Source: JBEKUY01 sp049514555
Lineage (GTDB): Bacteria; Acidobacteriota; Terriglobia; Acidiferrales; UBA7541
Direction: 5' to 3'
DNA: 64,000 bases
Assembly (NCBI GenBank): GCA_049514555.1
Contig: JBEKUY010000004.1
Location: 1 to 64,000 of the forward strand
Positions 7,376 to 16,394 of the stretch are shown in pieces. The notes under the pieces are model-generated. The model searched no databases. It worked only from the letters and a program-made list of their open reading frames with translations, and was not told the origin of the DNA. A program made the position numbers and the translations under genes. Positions within the stretch are counted from its first letter, which is position 1, and every line of letters begins with the position of its first letter.

Positions 7376-9505
7376 TCAGGAAGTGCGCAGATCGGCGGTG
7401 CGAAGCGGCAACTGGCGGATGCGTCTCCCGGTGGCGGCAAATATGGCATTTAAGACAGCCGGGGCGATCGTGGGGACGCCGAGTTCGCCCACGCCACCGG
7501 GTTGCGCGCTGCTGGGAACAAGATACGTTTCCACGGCCGGCATCTCCCCGATGCGCAGAACATCGTAATCATGGAAATTACTTTGCAGGACGCGGCCCTT
7601 ATCGATGGTAATTTCACCTTTGAGCGCCGCCCCCAACCCGAATGCCATGCCTCCCTCGAGTTGCGCCTCAACCGTTTTCGGGTTCACGATTAGGCCGCAA
7701 TCGGCAGCGCAGACCACGCGAGGAACGCGCAACGTGCCGTCTTTCTCAATGGCGACCTCGGCGACTTGCGCGGCAATGCTGTCATAGAACGCAAGCATGG
7801 CGATCCCTATCCCTTGCCCGCGAGGCAACGGCTTCCCCCAACCCACTTTCCGAGCCGCCAGTTCGAGCACGGCACGGTGTCGCGGCAAATGGCGCAGCAA
7901 TTCCAGCCGCAAAGAAAGAGGGTCACGGTGCGCAGCGGCAGCCAACTCGTCTATGAAACACTCCCTCGCCAGGATGTTGAACGTGAGGCTCACGGAGCGC
8001 CAGTTCCCGACGGGAACCGGGATCTCCGGGTTGATGTAATCGATCAACAGATTGGGGATGTCGTACAGGACCTCCGGCGCGCCTTCGTAGGCCATGTCGT
8101 CGAGTCCGCCCTTGAGCGGGCCGAACCGCGCTCGGATGGATGGGGAAATCACGCGATGCATCCAGGTGGTCGGCCGGCCGGCGGAATCCAGGCCAGCGCG
8201 CATGCGCAGATGAGCCGCGGCGCGATAGTAGTCGTGCCGGATATCATCTTCGCGGGTCCAGACGACTTGGACGGGCCGGCCCACGGCCCGGGAGAGTTCG
8301 ATCGGGTCGGCGAGGACGTCCGACTCGAGCCGCCTGCCGTCGCCGCCTCCCGCGAGTGTTGAATGCAAAGCCACTCGGCGGGTCGGGAGCCGGCACAGAC
8401 GCGCTGCCTCCTGGCGAAAACGCTCTGGATGCTGTGTGGGCACCCAGACTTCACAGCGGTCCCAATGTACGTCCGCCGTGCAATTCATGGGCTCCATCGT
8501 GCCATGCGCGAGATAGGGCACACGGTAAACGGCGTCGAGTCGCTGTGCCGCCATGGCAAATGCTTCCTCAGGGTTTCCCTCGCGACGCACCAAAGCTGCC
8601 AGGTGATCTTCAAGCTGTTCGAGAAGACGTTCGATACCCTGAGTAGAAAGCCCAGCGTGCGGACCTTCGTCCCACTTCGCGTCGAGCGCGCGTTGACCTT
8701 CGAACGCGGCCCAAGTGGAATCGGCAACCACGCCGATGCCGGAGCGGATCTTCAGAACCGCACGCACGCCAGGCACTTGCTTGGCCTTCGTGGTGTCGAC
8801 ACTCTCCAGTTTTCCGCCCATGACGGGGCAGCGTAAAACAGTGGCGAAAAACATTCCCGGGAGCCGCACATCGGTTCCAAAAACACCGGTCCCGTTCACC
8901 TTGGAAGGCGAATCCACCCGTGGGACAGGTCTGCCAATCAGGCGGAAGTCCTTAGGGTCCTTGAGCCGCACATTGAAGGGGACGGAGCGGCGGGAAGCCG
9001 CCGCAGCAAGCTCGCCGTACGACAGCTTCTGTCCCGTGTGGGTGTGAATGACAAAGCTGTTCTCGGCGCGACAAACGCCCATACTGGCGCCCCAGTTTTC
9101 GGCGGCCGCTTCGACGAGCATGTGGCGGGCAGTCGCACCGGCAAGCCGCAAAGGCTCCCAGGAAGTTCGCACGCTTTGGCTGCCCTGCGTTTCCTGATTG
9201 CCAAATGCCAGATTCGTCGGGGCCTGTTCAACTCGAACCTTCTCCCAGTCGGCTTCGAGTTCTTCGGCGACTAACATAGGGAGAGAAGTCCGCACCCCCT
9301 GGCCCATCTCGGTTCTGGCGACCCAAATCGTGATGGTCCCATCCGTCGCGACTTGTAGCCAAACATTCGGGGCAAAAGAGCCTTTGCGCGGAGAGGCGGG
9401 CTCATCCAACCGAGTCCGGAAGTGAACGGCTAACAGAAGTCCGGCGCCAGTCGCCGCGCCGCCAATCATAAAGTGGCGCCGAGATACCTTATGGATGATG
9501 GCCAT
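7376..9505 (-). CDS. Molybdopterin-binding hydroxylase large subunit, xanthine oxidase family (IorB-like), TAT-exported
   Basis: A 709-residue protein of the isoquinoline 1-oxidoreductase beta-subunit/aldehyde oxidase type. It hydroxylates or oxidises a small aldehyde or N-heterocycle using the Mo-cytosine-dinucleotide cofactor. Residues ~8-16 (SRRHFMIGG) plus a hydrophobic stretch form a twin-arginine signal, so the enzyme acts in the periplasm. Family landmarks are TEMGQGVRTSLPMLVAEEL near the N-terminus, HGTMEPMNC, and the C-terminal GGVGELG carrying the catalytic Glu (~residue 674). Family members normally pair with a small 2Fe-2S subunit and often a cytochrome c gene. Neither is adjacent here, which is odd. 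It has no obvious link to the EPS genes. Confidence 0.85.
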   Translation of the reverse strand: MAIIHKVSRRHFMIGGAATGAGLLLAVHFRTRLDEPASPRKGSFAPNVWLQVATDGTITIWVARTEMGQGVRTSLPMLVAEELEADWEKVRVEQAPTNLAFGNQETQGSQSVRTSWEPLRLAGATARHMLVEAAAENWGASMGVCRAENSFVIHTHTGQKLSYGELAAAASRRSVPFNVRLKDPKDFRLIGRPVPRVDSPSKVNGTGVFGTDVRLPGMFFATVLRCPVMGGKLESVDTTKAKQVPGVRAVLKIRSGIGVVADSTWAAFEGQRALDAKWDEGPHAGLSTQGIERLLEQLEDHLAALVRREGNPEEAFAMAAQRLDAVYRVPYLAHGTMEPMNCTADVHWDRCEVWVPTQHPERFRQEAARLCRLPTRRVALHSTLAGGGDGRRLESDVLADPIELSRAVGRPVQVVWTREDDIRHDYYRAAAHLRMRAGLDSAGRPTTWMHRVISPSIRARFGPLKGGLDDMAYEGAPEVLYDIPNLLIDYINPEIPVPVGNWRSVSLTFNILARECFIDELAAAAHRDPLSLRLELLRHLPRHRAVLELAARKVGWGKPLPRGQGIGIAMLAFYDSIAAQVAEVAIEKDGTLRVPRVVCAADCGLIVNPKTVEAQLEGGMAFGLGAALKGEITIDKGRVLQSNFHDYDVLRIGEMPAVETYLVPSSAQPGGVGELGVPTIAPAVLNAIFAATGRRIRQLPLRTADLRTS

Positions 9506-9636
9506 CGCACACCGATTCTACGCGCTGCAGGATCGCGCGTCGAGGCGAGTGCGACCCCTTGTACTTCAGACAATAAACGCAGCGCCTTCAACCAAACGGA
9601 ACCAGGAGGAGAATTGCTCTGAATCCGCCCGAGAGG

Positions 9637-9798
9637 TCACTTCGACTCGGCGTTCACCTTGGACGACGTACTCAGTATGGGTTGGTTGGGAATGAAGAGC
9701 TTACGGAGTGTCACGGCGGCCGTGATTAGGACCACCCCTAAAAGAGCTAGCTTGCCAGTTTCGGGCAGGCCGCCAAGAAGCAAGAGGGCTATTTTCAC
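9637..9798 (-). CDS. Tiny ORF resembling a C-terminal sorting signal (PEP-CTERM/LPXTG-like)
   Basis: From a GTG at 9798 the frame gives 53 residues. It has a short hydrophobic lead (KIALLLLGG), then LPETGK, a ~17-residue hydrophobic stretch and TLRKLF, followed by a polar tail. This order (Pro-Glu motif, membrane segment, basic cluster) is that of a PEP-CTERM anchor, although LPETG also literally fits the LPXTG sortase motif. The frame stays open upstream to a stop near 9870, with only a TTG at 9846 as another start. No Shine-Dalgarno sequence is seen. It could be a remnant of a longer exported protein, a very small anchored protein, or chance. Confidence 0.3.
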   Translation of the reverse strand: MKIALLLLGGLPETGKLALLGVVLITAAVTLRKLFIPNQPILSTSSKVNAESK

Positions 9799-9810
9799 GC
9801 TGCTGAGAGG

Positions 9811-9826
9811 AGCAGTACTTGTGCCA
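9811..9826 (-). promoter_or_regulatory. Sigma-54-like -24/-12 element upstream of the tiny ORF
   Basis: The minus strand reads TGGCACAAGTACTGCT. It has the full TGGCAC -24 half and a -12 half with one mismatch (CTGCT for TTGCT), and GG and GC are separated by 10 nt. A start point 12 nt downstream of the -12 GC would fall almost at the GTG of the tiny ORF and leave no leader, so its relevance is uncertain. Confidence 0.3.
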
Positions 9827-10097
9827 AACGGCCGTTCGCGTAACAACTGTAGAATCAGCGTGTTGAGAGGTTATGGAGAAACTCTAGTGACATCGGATGG
9901 AAAAAGAGTGGCAAAGTCGTGCAGGGTTCTTCCCTGGTCGATCCGTGCGCTGCACGTTCAACCTGAAGGATGGCGGGTAGGTCTCCGCCACCTGCCCATG
10001 GGCCGGCCTGTCTGAGTGAAAGGGAAAAGGTTGGCCGGCGCGAGTAGGGCCCGGCGCAGCCAGGTCATGTTCCATTTCCCGGGCGATTCGTACTGGA
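9827..10097. other. Intergenic remainder, no gene seen
   Basis: Between the tiny ORF and the GT2 stop at 10098. No coding frame of convincing composition. Several GGCCGGCC-type palindromes occur without a following T-run. Confidence 0.4.
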
Positions 10098-11027
10098 TCA
10101 CACTGAAACCGAGCGCGGGCGTGATGGATGAATGAGCTTCCGCGCGCCGTATGTCAAAGCGCCGGTCAACTCACCGACGAACTCCTTGCGGCTCCAAATG
10201 ATTCGCCGGCCTTCAAATCCGTAGATGCGGAGTTTCTCAGAAACCGGGAGGGGCGCACGCCACACCGAGCGGAGGTTGGCACCGAGATGCACCCAGTTCC
10301 GCAGAAAGACCTTCTCGCGCTTCCGTGGATCATAGAACGCCATCACGTCCGAATTGCTCTTCAGCGCGCTGGAGGCTTCCTCGTGCATGCGGCGGTAAAA
10401 GAACGCGTCGGGGATCTCATAGAATTTGCCGTACAGCGACATCTCTGCAATCAGGGGGAAATCGCCTCCGGAGTAGTTACGCATCAAGCCCGTCTTGCGG
10501 AATTTTTCGGCGCGGTTCAACCCATAGTGCAGATTACCCAAGCGAATATTGCGCAACACACCCTTCCAGCGCTCGCTGGCCCGGTCGTCCATGAGAAGCA
10601 GCCGCTCCTCAAAATCCCCGATGATTTTGCCTTCGGCGTCGATGAGTTTTGTCCGGGGATATGCGACGAAGATCGAAGGATCGCGATCCAGCGCTTCCAC
10701 GGCGCGCTCGAGAAGATTTGGACTCACGAGGTCGTCGGAGGGAGTCCAGCGGAAGTACTCCCCGGAAGAAAGCTCGAAGCAGCGGCGGTAGTTGCCCGCG
10801 GCGCCGAGGTTCTGCGGATTCCGAAAATACTGGACGCGGGGATCCCGAGCGGCGTAAGCGCGGCAGATTTCCTCGCTGCCGTCAGTGGAAGCATTATCGG
10901 TGAGGATTAGCTCGAAATCGCCGAAGGTCTGGTTCAGGTGCGCTTCGATGGAGGCGCCCACATACTTTTCGCGGTTATAGACCGGCATCCCGATGCTCAC
11001 GCGCGGCCTGCGCACCCCGTTGTTCAT
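10098..11027 (-). CDS. Glycosyltransferase family 2
   Basis: 309 residues with the GT-A fold typical of inverting GT2 enzymes: VSIGMPVYNREKYV at the N-terminus, TDNASTDGSEE, and a metal-binding-like TPSDDL near residue 95. It probably adds one sugar to the growing repeat unit on the cytoplasmic face of the inner membrane; no membrane segment is visible. GGAGG sits 7 nt before the ATG. Last gene of the minus-strand nucleotide-sugar operon that begins at 19091. Donor and acceptor cannot be deduced. Confidence 0.88.
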   Translation of the reverse strand: MNNGVRRPRVSIGMPVYNREKYVGASIEAHLNQTFGDFELILTDNASTDGSEEICRAYAARDPRVQYFRNPQNLGAAGNYRRCFELSSGEYFRWTPSDDLVSPNLLERAVEALDRDPSIFVAYPRTKLIDAEGKIIGDFEERLLLMDDRASERWKGVLRNIRLGNLHYGLNRAEKFRKTGLMRNYSGGDFPLIAEMSLYGKFYEIPDAFFYRRMHEEASSALKSNSDVMAFYDPRKREKVFLRNWVHLGANLRSVWRAPLPVSEKLRIYGFEGRRIIWSRKEFVGELTGALTYGARKLIHPSRPRSVSV

Positions 11028-11063
11028 GGCTGACCTCCGAACGAGCGGCGAGCTTGTATCCCC

Positions 11064-11723
11064 CTACGGTTCGAGCACCAACTTCCGCGAATAAAACGCC
11101 TCAGCGTACTTTCCGGGGGAATTCGCCTCGATGCCCCGCAATCGCATCAGTCCCTGGAACGTATCCTTCGTGAACCAGTGCTTATCCCGTTGGGTCCCAA
11201 AGCAATCCATCAAGAACCGCACTTTTCGGTCGCAGATTCTCCGGCCAAAGGGCACAAAGAAATTGGGCGCGCCGAGGTCCCCATCGTACTTGGGAATCTC
11301 GTACTCGAGGATGAGGTGATTGCGCCAGGTATTCCAGGTGAGCTCATTGATGAGGCGATGGTCCTGGTGCAAATCATGCCGGGTATGCGTGAAGATCAGA
11401 TCGGGGGAGAGTTCCTGCTTCAGCTCCTCGAAGTACTCCTTGATGTCGGTGCCTTGAAACGGGAAAAAACTGTTGCGGAAATCGAGAATGGCGACGTTCT
11501 GACGCCTCGCGCCGCGAAGAAACAGACCGGCACTGCGGCGCGCCTCGCGCGCGCGATCGGACCCGGAACTGAACACCACCCAGTGAAAATCGAGATGGCG
11601 ACGGGCGCGGAGCAATTCGAGGATCGTGCCCCCACAACCGATCTCGATATCGTCACAATGGGCGCCGAGACAAAGGATCTGGCACGCGCCGCGAACGGAT
11701 TTTGCCAATTGGAGTGGGAGCAT
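11064..11723 (-). CDS. PIG-L/LmbE-family deacetylase
   Basis: 219 residues. It has the zinc-binding AHCDDIEIGCGG motif near residue 20 and HTRHDLHQDHRL in the middle, as in PIG-L/BshB/LmbE N-acetyl-hexosamine deacetylases. It probably removes an acetyl group from an amino sugar or nucleotide sugar in the cytoplasm. I start at the ATG at 11723, which lies 10 bp after the stop of the cytidylyltransferase. A longer frame to 11843 would lie inside that gene and has no family similarity. The C-terminal half (FWASxDxxKD-type features absent, but FTKDTFQGLMRLRGIE present) resembles PIG-L proteins from sugar clusters. Confidence 0.85.
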   Translation of the reverse strand: MLPLQLAKSVRGACQILCLGAHCDDIEIGCGGTILELLRARRHLDFHWVVFSSGSDRAREARRSAGLFLRGARRQNVAILDFRNSFFPFQGTDIKEYFEELKQELSPDLIFTHTRHDLHQDHRLINELTWNTWRNHLILEYEIPKYDGDLGAPNFFVPFGRRICDRKVRFLMDCFGTQRDKHWFTKDTFQGLMRLRGIEANSPGKYAEAFYSRKLVLEP

Positions 11724-11733
11724 GCGAGGGCGC

Positions 11734-12522
11734 TCAGTGGCCGTTGGCGTTTTTCCAGACCTCCCACGGAGCCGCGCCCTTGGCGTAAAGGTCGTCGAGG
11801 TATTGTTTATCCTTGAAGGTATCCATGGAAGCCCAGAAGCCATCGTAAGGATAGGCGAGGAGCTGCTGTTCGGCCACGAGGCGGCGGAAAGGCTCGTGGA
11901 CGAGTTCTTCTCCTTCCTTGATGTAGCGGAAGATGTCCTTCTTCATGATGAAGTAGCCGCCATTGATGCGGATGTCGCTCTTGTTCATGTCCTGGATGTT
12001 GGACACCATGCCGCCCCCGTTGAGCGAAACCAGATGGTAGCTTAGATTGGGGCGCACGCAAAGAAAGCTGGCAATTTTGTCGTTCTTGCGGAAGTGCTCG
12101 ATTTGCTCGGGGAGGCGCAAATCGGTCACGCCGTCGCTGTAGTTGGCAAGAAACACGTCCTCGCCTTCGAGGTATTTTTCGACAGCCTTCAACCGCTGGC
12201 CGACATTCGCGTTGATGCCGGTGTCGGCGAAGGTGATCTTCCAATCGTGAATGTCCCGGTTGATCAGGTCGATGTTCTTCCCGCCGGCAGAGAGGACGAA
12301 GTCGTTGGAGACATATTCGTCGTAATGGACGAAGTAATTCTTGATCGTGTCGGCGCGGTGGCCCAAGCAGAGGATAAAGTCCTTGTGGCCGAAGTGAGCG
12401 TAGTACTTCATCACGTGCCAGAGGATCGGGCGGTAACCAATCGTCGCCATGGGTTTGGCGATGTTCTCGGCGTAATCGCGCAGGCGCAAACCGAGTCCTC
12501 CGCAAAAAAGAACAACTTTCAT
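11734..12522 (-). CDS. Glucose-1-phosphate cytidylyltransferase-like nucleotidyltransferase (RfbF-like)
   Basis: 262 residues. The signature FCGGLGLRLRDY, then KPMATIGYRPILWHVMKYYAHFG and LANYSDGVTDL, matches RfbF/DdhA, which makes CDP-glucose from CTP and glucose-1-phosphate. The usual GGxGTRL loop is GGLGLRL here, a Thr-to-Leu change at the nucleotide-binding loop worth noting. CDP-glucose normally feeds a CDP-glucose 4,6-dehydratase, but no clear one is in the window. The UXS-like epimerase or the SAF-domain oxidoreductase nearby may act on the product instead (inference). A GAGG Shine-Dalgarno sequence precedes the ATG. Confidence 0.8.
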   Translation of the reverse strand: MKVVLFCGGLGLRLRDYAENIAKPMATIGYRPILWHVMKYYAHFGHKDFILCLGHRADTIKNYFVHYDEYVSNDFVLSAGGKNIDLINRDIHDWKITFADTGINANVGQRLKAVEKYLEGEDVFLANYSDGVTDLRLPEQIEHFRKNDKIASFLCVRPNLSYHLVSLNGGGMVSNIQDMNKSDIRINGGYFIMKKDIFRYIKEGEELVHEPFRRLVAEQQLLAYPYDGFWASMDTFKDKQYLDDLYAKGAAPWEVWKNANGH

Positions 12523-12573
12523 GGCTGACCTCGCTTCTTCCTTCTCCCCATCCGAAGCAGTTTCATGACACGC

Positions 12574-13911
12574 CTAGAGGCCGATGCCTTCGTAACGGGC
12601 AAAGGTGGTCTTATCGAGCATGCGCCGGCCGTCCACGAAGAGCGCTTGTGGCGAGTGTAGGCGCAGCATCTCCGGAACCCGCCGGAATTCCTCCCAGCGG
12701 GTGACGAGCACAACGGCGTCGGTATCGCGCAGAGTCTCGGTGAGATCGTCGCAAATACGCACCGAACCATCGCGAAACAGTTGGCGCGCCTCCTCCCGTG
12801 CCGCCGGATCATAGGCTTTGAGCCTCGCGCCCTGCTCCGCGAGTTTGCGGAGAATGGGAATGGCCGGGGATTCGCGCATGTCGTTCGTGTCCGGCCGGAA
12901 GGAAAGACCGAGCACCGAAACGCGCACGCCGGCGAGCGACGGATGCTGCTTCTTGAGCAATGCAACGATGCGCTCCGGCTGCGACTCGTTTACCTGAATC
13001 ACCGAATCGAGGAGTTGCATGGGCTGGCCTGCCTTGCGGCCGTGGGCGACGATCGCCTTGACGTCCTTCGGCAGACAACTCCCGCCAAAACCGCATCCCG
13101 CGGCAAGAAACGAAACGATGCCCGGCATCTTGCGGCTGCCGTCCGGCATCGGGAGGCTGAGATAGTTGCTCAGATGAACGCCGCGCATGACGTCGAGCGT
13201 ATCAATGCCGCCCAGCGCCGCGCCAAGATTGGCGAGTTCATTGGAGAAGGAGATCATCGTGGCGAGCAGAGCGTTCGAGGCGTACTTGATCATCTCCGCA
13301 GTCCTGGGATTCGTGCGAATCACCGGCACGCCCTCGAAGCCGGCATACAGTTCACCGAGTTTCTCGACGCTTCGCTCATCAATCCCGCCGAGCACGATGC
13401 GGTCGGGGTTCATGAAGTCATGAACCGCTTCACCCTCGGTGAGAAACTCGGGGTTCATCCCCACGCCGAAGTCCCTGCCGGCTTTCTTGCCGGAAGCCTC
13501 TTCCAGAATCGGGAGCACGGTGTTTTCCGTAGTGCCGGGGACGACCGTGCTTTTCACGACGACCACGTGGCAGCCAGCCTTGTCCCGCAATGCCTCGCCA
13601 ACCTGGCGGGCAACTTCGCGGATGAAGCGCAGATCGATCTCGCTGCCGGAAAAGGGTGTGCCGACAGCGATGAGAGAAAGCTCAGTGTCGAGCACGGCAC
13701 GGCGCAGGTCCGTGGTGGGCCGCAGGCGGCCGCCGATGTGCTTCTGCAGCAGGGGCTCGAGATCGCGCTCGAAAATCGGGGGAATCCCCCGGCAGATACT
13801 GTCAACCTTGGACGCGTCGGAGTCCACGCAGACGACTTCGTGGCCCTTTTCGGCCAGGCAGACGCCGCTGACCAAACCCACGTAGCCGGTACCGATAACG
13901 GAGACTCTCAT
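12574..13911 (-). CDS. ugd: UDP-glucose 6-dehydrogenase
   Basis: 445 residues, normal for the family. It oxidises UDP-glucose to UDP-glucuronate with two NAD+. The N-terminal Rossmann motif is GTGYVG (residues 7-12), and PGTTENTVLP and NPEFLTEGEAVHDFMNPDR are present. The catalytic Cys is C279 in GFGGSCLPKD, and the C-terminal UDP-binding domain is complete (LGLSFRPDTNDMRESP). Its ATG overlaps the stop of the upstream epimerase by one base (TAATG). UDP-glucuronate would supply the UXS-like enzyme directly upstream and the UDP-glucuronate-4-epimerase-like enzyme at 23725. It is therefore a likely branch point for the acidic or pentose sugars of this polymer. Confidence 0.95.
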   Translation of the reverse strand: MRVSVIGTGYVGLVSGVCLAEKGHEVVCVDSDASKVDSICRGIPPIFERDLEPLLQKHIGGRLRPTTDLRRAVLDTELSLIAVGTPFSGSEIDLRFIREVARQVGEALRDKAGCHVVVVKSTVVPGTTENTVLPILEEASGKKAGRDFGVGMNPEFLTEGEAVHDFMNPDRIVLGGIDERSVEKLGELYAGFEGVPVIRTNPRTAEMIKYASNALLATMISFSNELANLGAALGGIDTLDVMRGVHLSNYLSLPMPDGSRKMPGIVSFLAAGCGFGGSCLPKDVKAIVAHGRKAGQPMQLLDSVIQVNESQPERIVALLKKQHPSLAGVRVSVLGLSFRPDTNDMRESPAIPILRKLAEQGARLKAYDPAAREEARQLFRDGSVRICDDLTETLRDTDAVVLVTRWEEFRRVPEMLRLHSPQALFVDGRRMLDKTTFARYEGIGL

Positions 13912-15053
13912 TACGCCTCTTCCGCGACTCGATTGCCGCCGTACCAGAGCAGCGCACGTTTCAAGCCCTCGTCGATTTCAACGCCCGGGTTGTAGCCGAG
14001 TTCACGGCGCGCTTTCTCAATGATGGGGCAGCGGCGATTGGGGTTGTCGAGCAAGTAGTCTTTGTCGGTACTCTGCTGACGAATGACCCTGCCACGATAG
14101 CCGAACAGCTCGCGGGCTTGGGCAGCGACTTTCTCGGCCAGCTCGAGCATCGGAATCTCCGGCTTCTCGACGCCGATGTTGTAGGCCTCGCCGGGGCGGC
14201 CATTCGCCAGAATCTTGTAGTAGCCGCAAATGGCATCGGCGACGTAGCAGAAGGTGCGCTTGGGCGACCCATCCGAGAGCATGATGATGTCGCGCCCGTT
14301 CAAGACATCCCGCGCAAAATCCGGAAGGACGCGCCGGTCGGTAATCTTAAGACCGGGGCCGTAATTGTTAAACGGCCGCGCCGCCTTCACCGGAACGCCG
14401 TACTGGAGCGCAAAGTTGACGCACAGCGTTTCGCCATAGCGCTTGGCCTCGTCGTAACAGGCGCGCGGGCCGGTGCAGGAGACCAATCCTCGATACGTCT
14501 CGGGGGTGGGAATATTCTCGGGCGACGGGTCGCCGTAGATTTCGCTACTCGAATAAAAGAGGAAACCCTCGAACGGCTTGCCTGCATTCTTGCGCGCGAG
14601 CGCGTAATCGAGAAGATTGCGCAGACCGTTGACGTTGGCATCCATGGTGCCGATGGGGTCCTTGCGGTAATAGGTGGGCGAAGCAATCGAGGCGGCGTGA
14701 ATGATGTACTGAAACTCGCCCATTGCCGCCGGGAGCGGCTCGGCGAGGTTGTGTTTCTCCAGTTGCAAGTGCGGCTCGCCCTCGAGCTTCTTCAACCAAT
14801 CAGGCACGCCGCGGATGTAGCTGTCGAAGACGGTCACGTCAATGGGGGCGCCGCCACGGGTGCGGTTCCAATAGAGCGCGGACTGCACCAGATAATGGCC
14901 CAAGAAACCCGCGCCGCCCGTGATGAGCAAACTGCGGCCCTGCAGGCGCGGGAATTCTTCCGCCAGATTCGCGGCCATGTATTCGAGATCGTTCTCCACA
15001 ACCCGTTGAGCGGCGAGTCGATCGCTTTGTTCGGTCATGCTGGAAGAAATCAT
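13911..15053 (-). CDS. NAD-dependent epimerase/decarboxylase, UDP-glucuronate decarboxylase (UXS)-like
   Basis: About 380 residues from the ATG at 15053; an ATG at 15038 is possible. Earlier frame residues overlap the upstream gene and look non-native. It is an extended SDR with TGGAGFLGHYL, SSSEIYGDP and the catalytic YDEAKRYGE (YxxxK), in the UXS-type context GPRACYDEAKR. RPFNNYGPG follows. UXS converts UDP-glucuronate to UDP-xylose, which fits its overlap with ugd. An N-terminal extension of ~30 residues before the Rossmann fold is longer than in most bacterial UXS. Activity on a CDP-sugar made by the nearby RfbF-like enzyme cannot be excluded. Confidence 0.8.
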   Translation of the reverse strand: MISSSMTEQSDRLAAQRVVENDLEYMAANLAEEFPRLQGRSLLITGGAGFLGHYLVQSALYWNRTRGGAPIDVTVFDSYIRGVPDWLKKLEGEPHLQLEKHNLAEPLPAAMGEFQYIIHAASIASPTYYRKDPIGTMDANVNGLRNLLDYALARKNAGKPFEGFLFYSSSEIYGDPSPENIPTPETYRGLVSCTGPRACYDEAKRYGETLCVNFALQYGVPVKAARPFNNYGPGLKITDRRVLPDFARDVLNGRDIIMLSDGSPKRTFCYVADAICGYYKILANGRPGEAYNIGVEKPEIPMLELAEKVAAQARELFGYRGRVIRQQSTDKDYLLDNPNRRCPIIEKARRELGYNPGVEIDEGLKRALLWYGGNRVAEEA

Positions 15054-15069
15054 GCTCTGAGATTGTCCC

Positions 15070-16365
15070 TTACGCCCGGACCGGGGCGTAGAAATGCTGG
15101 TTCTGTTCGGCACGGAGCTTATCGCAGAGCCGGCCCTCAGGCAGGAAGACATCTCCATTGCTGATGGCCTGATCTTTGGGGACATCCCTCTTCAGGCGGC
15201 ATCCCTCGGACAGGCCCATGGGCAGCAGATCTTCGCGCTGCGCAGCTTCCGAAACATCCATGACACCATAGCACGTGAAGCCGCCGATGCCATCGAGAGT
15301 CTCTCCGGCACGCAGGTCACGCTTCGCCATGGTTAGCACGTCACAAACGGGCTTGCCGATCGGCGTAGCGGTGGCATCGTGGAAGAGAGCGGCGCGGGCG
15401 AGGGTGGTCAGGGCCTGAACTTGAGGCAGGTGGAATGGCACATAGAAAACGTAGAGCGGACCGTCGCCCATCTTGAAGAAACTCATGTACTGCTTCTTGA
15501 TGGGGTGGTCGTTGTAGCCGAGGACGAAGACGCCGGTGCCGGGTTCGGCTCCAAGCAGGAAGTCCACCAGGCCTCCGTTCAGGAGCTGGTCCATCGGAAA
15601 CAGGTTGACGGCTTCGCGCACGTGCGCGCACTTGGGGCCGTACATGCCGCGCTTGCCCGCTTTGAGGCCGGTAGCATTCGCGAGGATGGTGCATTCCATG
15701 GCCAGCTTCGTGCCGTCGGCAAACGAAGTGATCATCTCCGGGGTCTGCTTCACACGCTCGGCAAAAGCGCGCTGCGTCTCGGGCGTGCGGTAGTGATCGA
15801 GCAAGCCTTTGAGATTGCCCGCCGCGACGGGCTGATATCCGATCGTCTTGACGAAGCGGAAGAGATTGACGGCCACGCCGGGCTCATCCCCGTCGATGTA
15901 GGTGATGATGACGTTATGGCGGTCGGCGTAGGTCTTGAGAATAGGCCCGACGGTGGCATCGAGAACGGCATTCAGTAGCACGGTATGTTTGCCGTTCTGC
16001 AGGGCGTTGAGGACGAGCCGGGCGCCGAATTCGGTGTCGCTGGTGGCGTCGACGACGACGTCGACGTTACCGGCGCGGCAGAGGAGCGCCGGGTCATCCG
16101 TGACAGCAATTTTGCCTCGGGAGACAGCCTGTTCGAACGACGGGACGTCTTGGACGACGACGAAATCCTCGGTACCCATGTCGTGGAGCGCGCTCTGGGC
16201 TGCAGGCACGCGCCGACTGGCGAATGCGGCCAATCGAAGGCCCGGCTTCTTGTCCAACAACTGAAGGGCGATGCCGCGGCCCATGTAGCCGGCGCCGTAG
16301 ATGCCAACTCGGACGGGCTTTCCTTCCTGTTCTCTCTTCTCCAAAGCCGTGTCAACGATAATCAT
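15070..16365 (-). CDS. Homoserine-dehydrogenase-like NAD(P) oxidoreductase with C-terminal SAF domain (COG4091 type)
   Basis: 431 residues from an ATG with GGAG 5 nt upstream. The N-terminal Rossmann fold (VGIYGAGYMGRGIA) is followed by a DVVVDATSDTEFGA block, EPGVAVNLFRFVKTIGYQPVAAGNLKG and a catalytic-type domain like that of homoserine dehydrogenase. The last ~100 residues look like a SAF domain (MAKRDLRAGETLDGIGG). Such proteins are annotated 'predicted homoserine dehydrogenase with SAF domain', and their reactions are mostly unassigned. It sits between an RmlC-like epimerase and a UXS-like enzyme in a sugar operon. A reductive or oxidative step in making an unusual sugar is therefore likely, but the substrate is unknown. 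Confidence 0.75.
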   Translation of the reverse strand: MIIVDTALEKREQEGKPVRVGIYGAGYMGRGIALQLLDKKPGLRLAAFASRRVPAAQSALHDMGTEDFVVVQDVPSFEQAVSRGKIAVTDDPALLCRAGNVDVVVDATSDTEFGARLVLNALQNGKHTVLLNAVLDATVGPILKTYADRHNVIITYIDGDEPGVAVNLFRFVKTIGYQPVAAGNLKGLLDHYRTPETQRAFAERVKQTPEMITSFADGTKLAMECTILANATGLKAGKRGMYGPKCAHVREAVNLFPMDQLLNGGLVDFLLGAEPGTGVFVLGYNDHPIKKQYMSFFKMGDGPLYVFYVPFHLPQVQALTTLARAALFHDATATPIGKPVCDVLTMAKRDLRAGETLDGIGGFTCYGVMDVSEAAQREDLLPMGLSEGCRLKRDVPKDQAISNGDVFLPEGRLCDKLRAEQNQHFYAPVRA

Positions 16366-16394
16366 GAGGTCTCCGTGCTGCGAAAGCCGCAACG

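Noticed and set aside
9637..9798. Reading the LPETG motif as a Gram-positive sortase substrate
   Set aside because: The locus is Gram-negative in character (Wza-like protein, outer-membrane barrel). No sortase gene is present, so a PEP-CTERM-like or chance origin is preferred.
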